Shown piece after piece: positions 34,065-45,180 of a DNA stretch of 64,000 nt. Every line of letters begins with the position of its first letter. Positions within the stretch are counted from its first letter, which is position 1. This DNA is from Scolanthus callimorphus. Taxonomy: Eukaryota > Cnidaria > Anthozoa > Actiniaria > Edwardsiidae. The translations under genes were made by a program, and so were the position numbers. The notes below the pieces were generated by a model that worked only from the letters and a program-made list of their open reading frames with translations, did no database searches and was not told where the DNA came from. The stretch lies in assembly GCA_033964015.1 (NCBI GenBank), contig CM066913.1, forward strand, positions 22,095,854 through 22,159,853, given 5' to 3'.

Positions 34065-36392
34065 TGTTCCTTTAATTTAATATCTCGAAAAGGATAAAAC
34101 GTGAGAAAACCATTCTTGGAGAGAATTATATAGAGAGAAAGAGGTACATAATGCGTGGCTCGACCAAATGCGTGGCCCCGACCAAAAAATATGGGATTGA
34201 TTTGCCGTTGATTTTATGGATTGTTGATACCACGAAATCCATAACCTCGAGGTTTGGATTTGAAGTTCGTCTTTGCGATTTGAAGTTGAAGGAGAAACGT
34301 TCAAATAGAATATGTTTTTAAGAAATCCAATGCTGACCTCGTGCAAGATTTGGCCTTTTTTAACAGTACCAGTAGAAGATCGGGGAATCACGAACGAGTT
34401 AAATCGCGTAACACAAACTCATCTTGATATAAATAAGACTTTTATTATACCTCCTCGTCTTTGAAATGAAGAGAAATGTAGAAACCTAGCGCTTTTGATT
34501 TTGAAGCCATTTACGACAGAAATGGGAGGAGAAACTGACTGGGCGTGAATCAATGGAAAGCTCCTCCTGAATATATTAAACTTGCAAAATTGTGTTATGG
34601 AGAGGAAATCAACGAGCAACACAACTGAATTCTACAATTTAAGGTAACTTAAGCTTACTGGTAGTGTTGAAATTTCTGTTTTTAGATATTTACATTGTGA
34701 ACATTTTAGCAAAGGCCACACCTACTTGCATATATCTGCCAAAAAAGTTTTAATTTTTCTTTTTGGACTAAAAGAAATTTAGAAATGGACTTCAAATTCA
34801 CACTTCACACCAAAAGCATTTTCTCAGAGGGCAGTCTTTTTGCATGTGGTTTCTATCAGGGGAAAAAATTCCCAAAACACCACTCATGGGCAAAGCAAAA
34901 ATTGTAGATGATAGAGACTTGGAATGACAACAATTAAGATAGCTTATATTAAATTTAGTTTGGATATAATTAGTCTATAATTGTTTTAAATCCAAAGTCT
35001 CTGGCATGAGAAATCTTATTTTTCCCATTAATGGTAACCTGCATGGGTTTGGGGAATTTTTTTCCCTGTAAAGCCTTCAAAGATTAAGAATGGTTCTAAT
35101 TTAATTCTTCTGAGGTTAAGAGTCACCTGCTAGAAGTCCCATTTTCAATTACATTTAGTACCAGACAGTGTTATTGTATTTACTGAAGGAAATTTTCAAT
35201 TTTTGGTGCCTATATTTTCACTATCCCTCTCCCCCCCTTTGAAATTCCTGGATCGACCCCTGCAAAATACTAGTCTAGGTTTGAGAAAAAGACCAGCTGA
35301 CCCAGGAATTCAAGTGATACTTGTCAGATATACAACACTCGGAATATTTGTCTGATCAGTTTATAAATCCATGAAATTGGTGCTCTTTTCTGAAGGTCCC
35401 TGGTTCACTCCTGGGTTTTGGCAACATAATTTCATGGATTTAGGAAATGATCAGCAGACTGATTGGATTTGAGAGAAGAATGGACAAACGTTTATTGGAA
35501 GAATTCACTGTTACGATGAATTCACTGATAATGAGTTCTAATTAATCTGATTGTTATACAGTATTTAGGCAATTGCTCCCCTAAAGGAAATTTTCCATGA
35601 AAATTTGTAAATAATCTTTGCACTCACTGAAAAATTGTCTCGAAAAACACACCCCAAAACCACCAGCTATGCAGGTGGGGCATTCCATAGCCAGAATGTT
35701 GTCAAGAGGGGGAGACAGGCTTTTTTTGTTGCTATTTTCTCTATATATTTAGAATTTGTCCCGCAGTTTACAGTATTTTTTGGCTGTGCCCCTGCTATTA
35801 GTCTATGTTAACTATTCGCTATTTTTTTAGTTCTTACTTTATTTCTCTCCAAAATAGCTAGTACAAGCTAAACCTAGGAGGCTAGTAAGAATATTAGTAT
35901 TATGACAGTATTTATTAATCGCGTTCGAAAGAACGCAATTCTATTCTCGGCAAGCCAAGAAGATTTGAGAGATTTTCTTGACACAAGGCCTCGACATCAG
36001 ACCGAGGCCACTAATCAGGTTAGAAACCGGTTTTACAAGATTTTGACGCATTCGAAATTCATCAGTCAACTGTGCGTTTGAGAATTTGTTTCACAATGCG
36101 ACTGGTTCTTGGTTCCTTGGTGGACGACATCAAACTCTGTTCGCTTAGTACTTCACCGCCACATATCGGCCGCATTGAATGAAAATTATTTCGCACACCG
36201 CCAAGAATAAAATACCTAGAGCTATATTTTATCTGAGGGAAAGGGCTGATCGTTAAAAAAGATAACGGACATTCTACGTCTTTTTGCAAGGCGATTCGCC
36301 TCAAACACCAAAGACATGAGCCTACGAAAATCGATTCAGCGAACAATTCAACTGGTAAATCCTATATTTTTCAAAAATAATCTCCGTAGCAA
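34065..36392. other. No gene recognised in 2.3 kb
   Basis: AT-rich sequence with short unsupported ORFs (34077-34391 and 36062-36346, both minus) that lack motifs. No repeat structure was noticed apart from a small GCGTTCGAAAGAACGC palindrome near 35930. Confidence 0.45.
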
Positions 36393-36676
36393 CAATGCGG
36401 GACAAAATTGTTGTCGCCTATTTTGAACCTGTCCAGTAAATAGGGGTTCCATGTACCACACCGGTCCCCTCATCTTCCCTCCCCCTCCCCCCACTACAAT
36501 GTTGTTTACCGCGAAAAGTCATCCTCGGAATTTGATGACTGTTACCTCCAACATTGAAATGGGGGGAAGGGGGGTTCGCGTGATATTGTATTAGGAAGAA
36601 AAACAATTTACTAGTGAAGGGTAACCAAAAATCAGCTATTTGTGATAGACGCGACAACTAATTTTGTCCGGCATTG
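36393..36676. repeat. 284-bp MITE, copy A
   Basis: The ends are CAATGCGGGACAAAATTG and, inverted, CAATGCCGGACAAAATTA, a terminal inverted repeat of about 25 bp. An internal inverted pair lies around CTCCCCCCACTACAATG and CAACATTGAAATGGGGGG. It appears identical base for base to copy B at 40412-40695, in the same orientation. A 79-codon minus ORF inside is a chance frame. The GGGACAAAAT end also resembles the MITE at 61094, a Tc1/mariner-like type. Confidence 0.9.
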
Positions 36677-36961
36677 TATTTGACACTTTCTTGTGTATTT
36701 TTCGAAAATTCTCTATAGGAAACCGCTGTAATTAGTTTTATCGAAAGTTAACCGATGGAAGTTAAAATGCAACTCGGTTTTTCTATTGTCACTCTATTTA
36801 TTTCCAGCATGACGGGCAAAAAAGGCGATTTTTTTCTCGTGGAAGAGAACACCAAAATAGCTTTCGCTCCACGGCACGTGCGTTGCCCATGGTAACGGTT
36901 GCCTTCGCCTTCCTCAGGGACTTTTGCTGAGGTCTCAATGCATTCGTTGGGTTGATAGAAG

Positions 36962-38783
36962 GTGGAACGAATACTTCTGTGCTGTTTTTGTCAGAAAATG
37001 GCTGAAATTCCGGCGAATGCTTCCGATTCTAGTTCAAGTAGTGGGTTGTGCGAGTGCAGCTGTGAGCAGTCGAAAACACTGGCCTCGAAAGAAGTGAGAA
37101 AAGTATACTTAATAACTTATAGTCAAGCGAACATTGAAAAGTTTCCACATCGTGAAACTTTCGCCTATGCTGTTGTAAACTCGTTCAAGGATACTGCATC
37201 AAATGTTGTTCAGTGGTGTTGCTGCAGAGAGCATCACATGGGAGGAGGTCAACACTATCACATGGCAATAAAACTTGACCGTAATCAGCGATGGCTTAGT
37301 GCCAAACGAAGACTGGAAGAAGTTCATGGAATTTCTGTAAATTTTTCAAGCATCCATTGTAATTATTATAGTGCTTGGAAATATGTGACTAACTGTGACG
37401 ATGGTTATATAGAAAGTGACAAACATCCCGATTTACGCGACTTTGAAAGGCCAAAGACAACTCGTGCGAGCGTGGCGCTAATGGCGAAGGCAGACAGCAA
37501 TAAGCTTAGTGACAGTGCAGGCCAGAACAATCGAAAACGGGAAGACGACATTGCCGATTCCGATGGCGATGAAGACAGAGAAAGGCCCAAAACGAAAAAG
37601 CGGAGATTAAGTTCTTATGAACTGTCTCGAATTATTGTGGAAAAAGGCATTAAAAGCAGACTGGAACTGTTAGCATTCGCCCATTCACAGGAGGTTGAGG
37701 GAAAAACTGATATTGCCGAGTTTATTGTGAGTCGCGGAGCAAAAGCAGTCAATGAAATCATTGAAACAGCGTGGGACTTGCATACCGCTAACGAGAAGCT
37801 TCGTCGTTCTAAACAAACTAGAATGGAATTGCTAATAGAGGCAAAAGACTCTCCTTGCGTCGAGGGTTGTAATGGTCAGTGGCTTCAAAGTGCTAAAGAG
37901 GTTTTACACACGAATGGGATTCAGACCTCGTATTTTGCCGACTCTGTACGGGATCTTTTAGAAAAAGGTCGAGGGAAATACCGCAATGTGATGATAGTGG
38001 GCCCTACAAACTGTGCGAAAACCTTTATTTTGATAGACTGCTTGCAGTCTCTTCTTTGGCGAACGTCCGTAAATCGAGAGAAAGGGAATGGGAGTCCGAG
38101 AGTGCCGAAGGCACGAGCGAGCGCCGAAGGTGCGAGACTCGCCAGAGGAGCGCCGAAGGCGCGACGATGGCGTGAGTGCCGCAGGCACGAGCGAGCGCCG
38201 AAGGCACGAGGCGCTTTCTCCCCCGTGGCGCTGCTTGTTACCCGACACCTAGATTCTCTCGTGAGCAGGAAATACGAGCGCGCAAACAAACTACAATGTA
38301 GGACTAGGACTTTTTTCTCGATTTACGGACGTTCGCCAAAGAAGGGGCTGCAAGCAGTCTATATTTTGATGCCGCTAACTCTGATTTATGCAACATTCTG
38401 TAACCCAGCGAGCACGACTTTTGCCTGGGTGGGAGCCCAGGAATCAGAGTGTCATTTCCTAAACGACTTCCGTTGGTCTGCAAACGTTATCCCATGGCAT
38501 GATTTTCTATTACTTTTAGAGGGTCAGCTGGTTCATCTACCAGCTCCCAAAACGTATTATAGTAAGGATCTTGTGTTCGATCAGGATACTCCCATATTCT
38601 GTACAGGAAAAAACCCGTTTGTTTACATAAAAGGCGGCGCAGTCAGTTGATCAGAGAGAAACTGATATGATGTCTGTGCGATGGAAAACATTTTACTTTC
38701 ATCGCCAAATACCAGAAGCACAACACAAAGAAATGTCTCCATGTGCCAGGTGCTTTGCGCGATTATTTCTCCCGCCATAGCCA
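36962..38783 (+). pseudogene. Rep-like protein: HUH endonuclease plus SF3 helicase, MITE-interrupted
   Basis: The long frame (562 residues to 38650) probably starts at the second Met (36998). Motifs from the upstream Met are VYLITYSQA (about 48-56, motif I), GGGQHYHMAIKL (HUH, 94-105) and YYSAWKYV (135-142, candidate catalytic Tyr and Lys). A basic/acidic linker follows, then the SF3 Walker A block VMIVGPTNCAKT (343-354), where the usual Gly before Lys is Ala. After an inserted 336 nt, the rest of the SF3 domain follows (FAWVGAQ, FLNDFRW, LLLLEGQLVHLPAPKT, DTPIFCTGKN). A frameshift near 38650 moves the last about 40 residues (MMSVRWKTF...CARCF) to another frame ending about 38783. Such proteins start rolling-circle replication. 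Similar genes are scattered in cnidarians; origin from CRESS-like replicons or transposons is unresolved. Confidence 0.75.
38035..38362. mobile_element. 328-bp MITE inside the Rep-like helicase domain
   Basis: ATTTTGAT (or TATTTTGAT) is duplicated at 38027-38034 and 38363-38370. The terminal inverted repeats read AGACTGCTTGCAG, then CTTCTTTGGCGAACGTCCG, then TAAATCGAGA from each side. The centre holds five or so GCCGAAGGC hairpin units. An 8-9-bp duplication fits hAT or Mutator-like MITEs. The insertion adds 336 nt with no stop, so the host frame stays open. Confidence 0.88.
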
Positions 38784-39190
38784 AAATAAACCGAGAAAGA
38801 CTGGCGACGGGTAACACCACGGGTAACACTATATTGAAAAAGATTAAGACCTCTAGTTACTTTTTCTTTGTTGGAAGCGTTACCCGTGTAACCCGTTGGC
38901 GTTTTGGCGTTCACTCCCGTACAGTATTCTCATCGCCAGGACCGAAGTAAATAAGCGAATGCTGTTGTAAATACATATTTATTACTTATAAAAGTAATTG
39001 ATAAATATATGAATGAATCAATGTTCAATAGTCACGTGTACGATAGTACAGCCATGCGCGCGTCCAAGCGCACGGGCCTACATTACGTCATATCCGGTTA
39101 TTTTTTCGGAATTAAAGAAAACGCATTTTTACATTTCATTTCTTAATATTTAAGCCGTTGTCCTTTACTTTTGGTAATTCCGTCAATTCT

Positions 39191-40248
39191 TTAAGGTAAA
39201 CTTTCTATAGTTTTATCTATTAGGTTTTTCGGTATTCCATAAATTGTATCTTTCACTCGCTTTGCAAATTCAGTGTAAGTTTCCCTCTCAATATTTTTAT
39301 GCAAAGCGTCAGAATCCAGCTCTCTCCTCACTAAATGGAAAAAGTTCTCGATTACATTAATATCAGGAGACTTCGGTGGAATAGATAACAGTTTCGCTCT
39401 TACTTTTCTCAAAGCCCTCCTCGCTTCAGCACTATTTTGACCGGGGTCGTTGTCTTGTACCCATAACTTAGTTCTCTGTTTCTTGGCTCGCCGAAATGTG
39501 TCTCTAAATTCTCTTTTCACTAAGTCCGCGAAGTAAGGCCCATTAAGTTTTTCATACTGGTCGCACAGTACAACACCCTCTCTGTATGTTATAGCTACCA
39601 TTAGTCGTACTAGTTTCCCTCCTGTCCCCACCTTGTGTCCTTTCGCTGTGCAATTACGAGACAAGCCCTCCTCCTTTTTCCTCCAAATTCGCGCTTTCGG
39701 TGACGCTGCTTGTGCACGAGGATTTCTCTTAAACGTCCAGACTGAGGCATCGTACTTTCGTTTCACCATTCGCGCAAATGCCATCCGTTTATTGCAAGCA
39801 TCCTTGTCTAATACCCCCTTTTTACGGGCTGGAAGTGAGTAGTACTTATTTCTGTTTAAATATCTACGAACAGTTCGTATTGAAACCATGTTTGCCGGTA
39901 TTTTTGAAACTTGCATAAGGCGTTTGACGGTAAACGAACCTTCTTTTCCCGAAGATTGTCTATTTCGCGTACTAATCGTCGCACATCACGTGGCGCTAAT
40001 TTTCGCGGCCGGCCGGCATTCATTTTTCCTTCCTGGGTTTTCTTTCTTTTTGACTGTGAAATGCGTCCTGTAAATTGTTCTTTAGCAATCCGCTGGATAG
40101 TCCGCTGTGACACACAATACCTTTTAGCCAGCACTGAAGATTTCACTCCACCGTGACATCGAAGAAAACGCAGATAAGCTCTTTTTTCTGGCCTAATTTT
40201 TGCTTTGAACGCCATTTTCCTCGTGCGCCATTCCTTGCTCGCGCGCAT
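39191..40248 (-). pseudogene. Tc1/mariner-type transposase, degraded
   Basis: Frame 1 (39856-40248) carries an N-terminal helix-turn-helix region (VLAKRYCVSQRTIQRIAKEQ, then GRPRKL). Frame 2 (39191-39916) carries the catalytic part. They overlap, and a frameshift near 39940 separates them. The second Asp (WVQDNDPGQNS) and the Glu (SPDINVIENFFHL) are present with 34 residues between them, a DD34E spacing. The first Asp region is missing: VWTFKRNPRAQ jumps over about 15 residues that normally hold it. It is therefore inactive. No flanking inverted repeats clearly belonging to it were found; it lies between the twin MITEs. Confidence 0.82.
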
Positions 40249-40411
40249 TGACTAAAATTGCCCTTAATTATCGATAATTCCATTGTTGTTAAGCAATTAC
40301 GGAAATTCCAATTACCGTTCTATACAAATCCTGTCGAGTCTAATACACCACCTATACATCAGTCCATGGCTCTTTCTTTCTTTTTCATAAAAACAGAAAA
40401 CGTACTAAATA

Positions 40412-40695
40412 CAATGCGGGACAAAATTGTTGTCGCCTATTTTGAACCTGTCCAGTAAATAGGGGTTCCATGTACCACACCGGTCCCCTCATCTTCCCTC
40501 CCCCTCCCCCCACTACAATGTTGTTTACCGCGAAAAGTCATCCTCGGAATTTGATGACTGTTACCTCCAACATTGAAATGGGGGGAAGGGGGGTTCGCGT
40601 GATATTGTATTAGGAAGAAAAACAATTTACTAGTGAAGGGTAACCAAAAATCAGCTATTTGTGATAGACGCGACAACTAATTTTGTCCGGCATTG
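40412..40695. repeat. 284-bp MITE, copy B
   Basis: A direct, apparently identical copy of 36393-36676. Flanks: TA immediately left and AA right; copy A has AA left and TA right. Confidence 0.9.
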
Positions 40696-41264
40696 AAGCC
40701 TTTCCCGTGGGTTTCAAAGATCAGAGAAACGTACGAGCGAAGTCAAATGATTTGGGTCTGGCTTGTTGACAAGATTTGCTTTTTAAAAGAATGCAAAGAA
40801 ACAGAGTTTGATTGACGTCCATTAAAAATCAGTCACGGCACGTCACGCTCACATCTTATGCAACACAAATAAAAACGGATAAGAAATATCGGAAAAAGTC
40901 CTCCTTCGAACGCGTTTCTAATCTATGATTACTACTAGTATAGATATGTTAATCAGGAGCTTACTTAAGTGGAGCCTTTAAATATTAGAATTGTTATTAG
41001 AATAGCAAATCATGTAAACAAATATGAAATACATTTAAAAAAACTTGCCTTTCTATTATATAGTTCTTTAGAAATTTTCTCAGCAGAAAGTTTGCATGGA
41101 ATTTTATTAGGATGATCTAAAAACCATTTATAAATACTGTAAACTTCCATAGGATTTTTTTGCTTTATCAAGCTCTCACAAAATCAGATGCAGTTATTGA
41201 TGTTATGATATCAGATTACAAAATATTTATAAACCTTGATACCTTTTTTATTTATTTTAATCAC
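40696..41264. other. No gene recognised
   Basis: AT-rich single-copy-looking sequence between the second MITE and the hairpin end at about 41265-41301. No ORF of note. Confidence 0.4.
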
Positions 41265-41488
41265 TGGGAGCTCCGGTTTTAGGCAGTGCCTAAATCTATA
41301 TATTAATTGATATGCTATATAGTATTTTCACGCGCTTTTTGACACTTCGAAAAGTAGAAACAAAAGAAACCGCAGGGTATGGGAAGCCTCGAGAGCTCGA
41401 GAGCGAACAAATAAGCTTTGGAGACCTCGTGTTTATCGCTATCAAAACTGTCATTCTTTTTATATTATAGCTCAATAAAACTCGTATA

Positions 41489-43735
41489 CAGTTGTTTTGC
41501 TACTGCTGATAATGTTATAATATAAGCGATCCGTGGCGATAGGCCCACTATTCTAAACACTCATAATGATATGCAAAGTTGAATTACATTCAATAATCTT
41601 CCATTCAGGATTAAACAAACACAATCACATGTGTTAGGTCACTGCTATGCAATAAATACTGCTTTGGCGTGAAATCAGATCATTCTAGCTCAGTTTTTGT
41701 TCAGCGGACAACGAAGGCTGGACTCTCTCTCTTTGCTAGTATTACGACCCACGCGAATTGCGTGTTACAGAAAGCAAAGGCGATGTTCACCGCTTCTCAT
41801 CACCGAACCCGTCTGCTACTGAAATCAGTTCCTGCAGCACAGAATCGACCGGTTGTTGCATCAGTGGCAGACCTGACGTCGGCTCCTAAACAGGCTTAAA
41901 CGACTCGATCAGTCAGCTTTACCGGCGAGAGATGGTGGTTGTTATTTGTGCTTTCTTTCTATTTGTTTGAGAACTTTATTGAGCGTATTGTTGTGCGTGT
42001 CTTGCAGATTCCCGTTTGAAACAAGCCACGTGTGAACTGAACTGAAGTATCGCGGCCAAGAAATCGCTCGATATATTCTAGTTTCTTTGGCTGTAATGGC
42101 CTTTGAGCTAGGTTTTGAAAGCGGCGGACACCTTTAATGGTGGGATCACTAGTTCTGTGAACTAGGGTATGACGGCTAGTGAAAACTAGGAACGTCAATT
42201 CGCTTGATTTATTCTAGTATCGTTGGCTGTAATGGCCTTTGAGTTAGGGTATTGAAAGTGGCGGATACCTTTATTGGTGGGATCACTAGTTCTGTGAACT
42301 AGGGTATGACGGCTAGTGAAAACTAGGAACGTCAATTCGCTTGATTTATTCTAGTATCGTTGGCTGTAATGGCCTTTGAGTTAGGGTATTGAAAGTGGCG
42401 GACACCTTTATTGGTGGGATCACTAGTTCTGTGAACTAGGGTATGACGGCTAGTGAAAACTAGGAACGTCGATTCGCTTGATTTACTCTAGTTTCGTTGG
42501 CTGTAATGGCCTTTGAGCTAGGGTATTGAAAGCGGCAGACACCTTTATTGGTGGGATCACTAGTTCTGTGAACTAGGGTATGACGGCTAGTGAAAACTAG
42601 GAACTGTGAACAGTTGTTTTGCTACTGCTGATAATGTTATAATATAAGCGATCCGTGGCGATAGGCCCACTATTCTAAACACTCATAATGATATGCAAAG
42701 TTGAATTACATTCAATAATCTTCCATTCAGGATTAAACAAACACAATCACATGTGTTAGGTCACTGCTATGCAATAAATACTGCTTTGGCGTGAAATCAG
42801 ATCATTCTAGCTCAGTTTTTTGTTCAGCGGACAACGAAGGCTGGACTCTCTCTTTTTGCTAGTATTACGACCCACGCGAATTGCGTGTTACAGAAAGCAA
42901 AGGCGATGTTCACCGCTTCTCATCACCGAACCCGTCTGCTACTGAAATCAGTTCCTGCAGCACAGAATCGACCGGTTGTTGCATCAGTGGCAGACCTGAC
43001 GTCGGCTCCTAAACAGGCTTAAACGACTCGATCAGTCAGCTTTACCGGGGAGAGATGGTGGTTGTTATTTGTGCTTTCTTTCTATTTGTTTGAGAACTTT
43101 ATTGAGCGTATTGTTGTGCATGTCTTGCAGATTCCCGTTTGAAACAAGCCACGTGTGAACTGAACTGAAGTATCGCGGCCAAGAAATCGCTCGATATATT
43201 CTAGTTTCTTTGGCTGTAATGGCCTTTGAGCTAGGTATTGAAAGCGGCGGACACCTTTATTGGTGGGATCACTAGTTCTGTGAACTAGGGTATGACGGCT
43301 AGTGAAAACTAGGAACGTCAATTCGCTTGATTTATTCTAGTATCGTTGGCTGTAATGGCCTTTGAGTTAGGGTATTGAAAGTGGCGGACACCTTTATTGG
43401 TGGGATCACTAGTTCTGTGAACTAGGGTATGACGGCTAGTGAAAACTAGGAACGTCGATTCGCTTGATTTACTCTAGTTTCGTTGGCTGTAATGGCCTTT
43501 GAGCTAGGGTATTGAAAGCGGCAGACACCTTTATTGGTGGGATCACTAGTTCTGTGAACTAGGGTATGACGGCTAGTGAAAACTAGGAACGTCGATTCGC
43601 TTGATTTACTCTAGTTTCGTTGGCTGTAATGGCCTTTGAGCTAGGGTATTGAAAGCGGCAGACACCTTTATTGGTGGGATCACTAGTTCTGTGAACTAGG
43701 GTATGACGGCTAGTGAAAACTAGGAACGTCCTTGA
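41489..43735. repeat. 1.12-kb tandem duplication including satellite units
   Basis: The sequence from 41489 (CAGTTGTTTTGCTACTGCTG) recurs at 42611, an offset of 1122 bp, with only scattered differences such as one extra T in a T run near 42819. Each copy has about 570 bp of non-satellite DNA and then 137-bp satellite units. A 76-codon ORF at 41669-41899 in copy 1 is frameshifted at its start in copy 2, so coding is doubtful. Confidence 0.88.
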
Positions 43736-45180
43736 TTTACTCTAGTTTCGTTGGCTGTAATGGCCTTTGAGCTAGGGTATTGAAAGCGGCGGACACCTTT
43801 ATTGGTGGGATCACTAGTTCTGTGAACTAGGGTATGACGGCTAGTGAAAACTAGGAACGTCCTTGATTTACTCTAGTTTCGTTGGCTGTAATGGCCTTTG
43901 AGCTAGGGTATTGAAAGCGGGAAACACCTTTATGGGTGGGATAACTATTTTCTTTGAACTAGAGCATGACGGCTAGTCAATTCTAGTTGAGTCAACACGC
44001 TTCATTTATTCTAGTTTCTTTGGCTGTAATGGCCTTTGCGCTAGGGTATTGAAAGCGAGAAACACCTTATTGGTGGGATCATTAGTTCTATGAACTTAGG
44101 GCAGGACGACTAGTGAATTCTAAGTGTCGTCAATACGCTTGATTTATTCTAGTTTCTTTGGCTGTAATGGCCTTTGCGCTAGGGTATTGAAAGCGGGAAA
44201 CACCTTAATGGGTGGGATCATTAGTTCTCTGAACTAGGGCAGGACGACGAGTGAATTCTAGTGTCGTCAATACGCTTGATTTGTTCTAGTTTCTTTGGCT
44301 GTAATGGCCTTTGCGCTAGGGTATTGAAAGCGGGAAACACCTTATTGGTGGGATCATTAGTTCTATGAACTTAGGGCAGGATGACTAGTGAATTCTAATA
44401 GTGTCAATACGCTTGACTTATTCTAGTTTCTTTGGCTGTAATGGCCTTTGAGCTAAAGTATTGAAAGCGGGAAACACCTTATTGGTGGGATCATTAGTTC
44501 TATGAACTTAGGGCAGGACGACTAGTGAATTCTAATAGTGTCAATACGCTTGATTTATTCTAGTTTCTTTGGCTGTAATGGCCTTTGTGCTAGGGTATTG
44601 AAAGCGGGAAACACCTTATTGGTGGGATCATTAGTTCTAAATGAACTAGGGCAGGACGACTAGTGAATTCTAGTAGTGTCAATACGCTTGATTTATTCTA
44701 GTTTCTTTGGCTGTATGGCCTTTGAGCTAAAGTATTGAAAGCGGGAAAAACCTTATTTGTGGGATCATTAGTTCTATGAACTTAGGGCAGGACGACGCTT
44801 GATTTATTCTAGTTTCTTTGGCTGTAATTGCTTTTGAGCTAGGGTATTCAAAGAGGGAAACACCCTTATTGGTGGGATCGTTAGTTCTCTGAACTAGGGC
44901 ATGACGGCTTGTGAATTCTAGTACTGCGTCAATACGCTTGATTTATTCTAGTTTCTTTGGCTGTAATTGCCTTTGAGCTAGGGTATTAAAAGAGGGGAGC
45001 ACCTTTTATTGGGGGGTCACCTAGTTCTGTGAACTTGGGCATGACAGCTAGTGAATTCTAGTAATCCAATTCGCTTCATTTATTCTAGTTTCATTTGCTG
45101 TAATGGCCTTTGAGCTAGGGTATCGAAAGCGGCGGACACACGGCTAGTGAAATCTAGGAATGTTCTCTGAAATGAAGTGA
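42057..45180. repeat. 137-bp satellite array
   Basis: About 4 units (42057-42604) and, after the intervening duplicated block, about 15 more (43190-45180) make up the array. The consensus includes CGCTTGATTTATTCTAGTTT, TTGGCTGTAATGGCCTTTG, AGGGTATTGAAAG, ACACCTTTATTGGTGGGATC and the palindrome CTAGTTCTGTGAACTAG. Units near 42200-43900 are nearly identical. Those from 43900 rightward diverge steadily, typical of turnover at one side of an array. Confidence 0.92.

Larger units (their letters stand above)
33851..41301. mobile_element. Interval bounded by the same hairpin ends as 27212-28805, reversed
   Basis: The left boundary is TATAGCGGAGCTCC followed by a GC-rich hairpin (GCGGGCCGAAGGCCCGC) and GGAGCACCATACC. 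The right boundary is GGGAGCTCCGG, then TTTTAGGCAGTGCCTAAA and ATCTATATA. These match the two ends of the 1.6-kb element in reverse orientation, but the interiors are not alike. This may be one long element with later insertions or two solo ends 7.4 kb apart. Contents include a CCGTCCGTCCGTCCGTG run near 34025, twin MITEs, a Rep-like gene and a Tc1-like gene. Confidence 0.45.

Noticed and set aside
37921..38289. Minus-strand ORFs opposite the Rep-like gene
   Set aside because: Shadows created by the GCCGAAGGC repeats of the inserted MITE.
36418..40676. Identical 79-codon minus ORFs at 36418-36657 and 40437-40676
   Set aside because: They lie wholly inside the two identical MITE copies and have no protein motif.
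36393..40695. LTR retrotransposon bounded by the two 284-bp direct repeats
   Set aside because: The repeats have their own terminal inverted repeats and do not start TG/end CA, and the interior has no gag-pol; they are MITEs.
41959..43321. Two near-identical 79-codon minus ORFs in the satellite region
   Set aside because: They are frames through the duplicated satellite and differ only because the repeats do; no start context, motif or codon pattern suggests coding.
42057..45180. Regularly repeated array considered as CRISPR
   Set aside because: Units are full-length head-to-tail satellite without unique spacers, and the genome is plainly eukaryotic.
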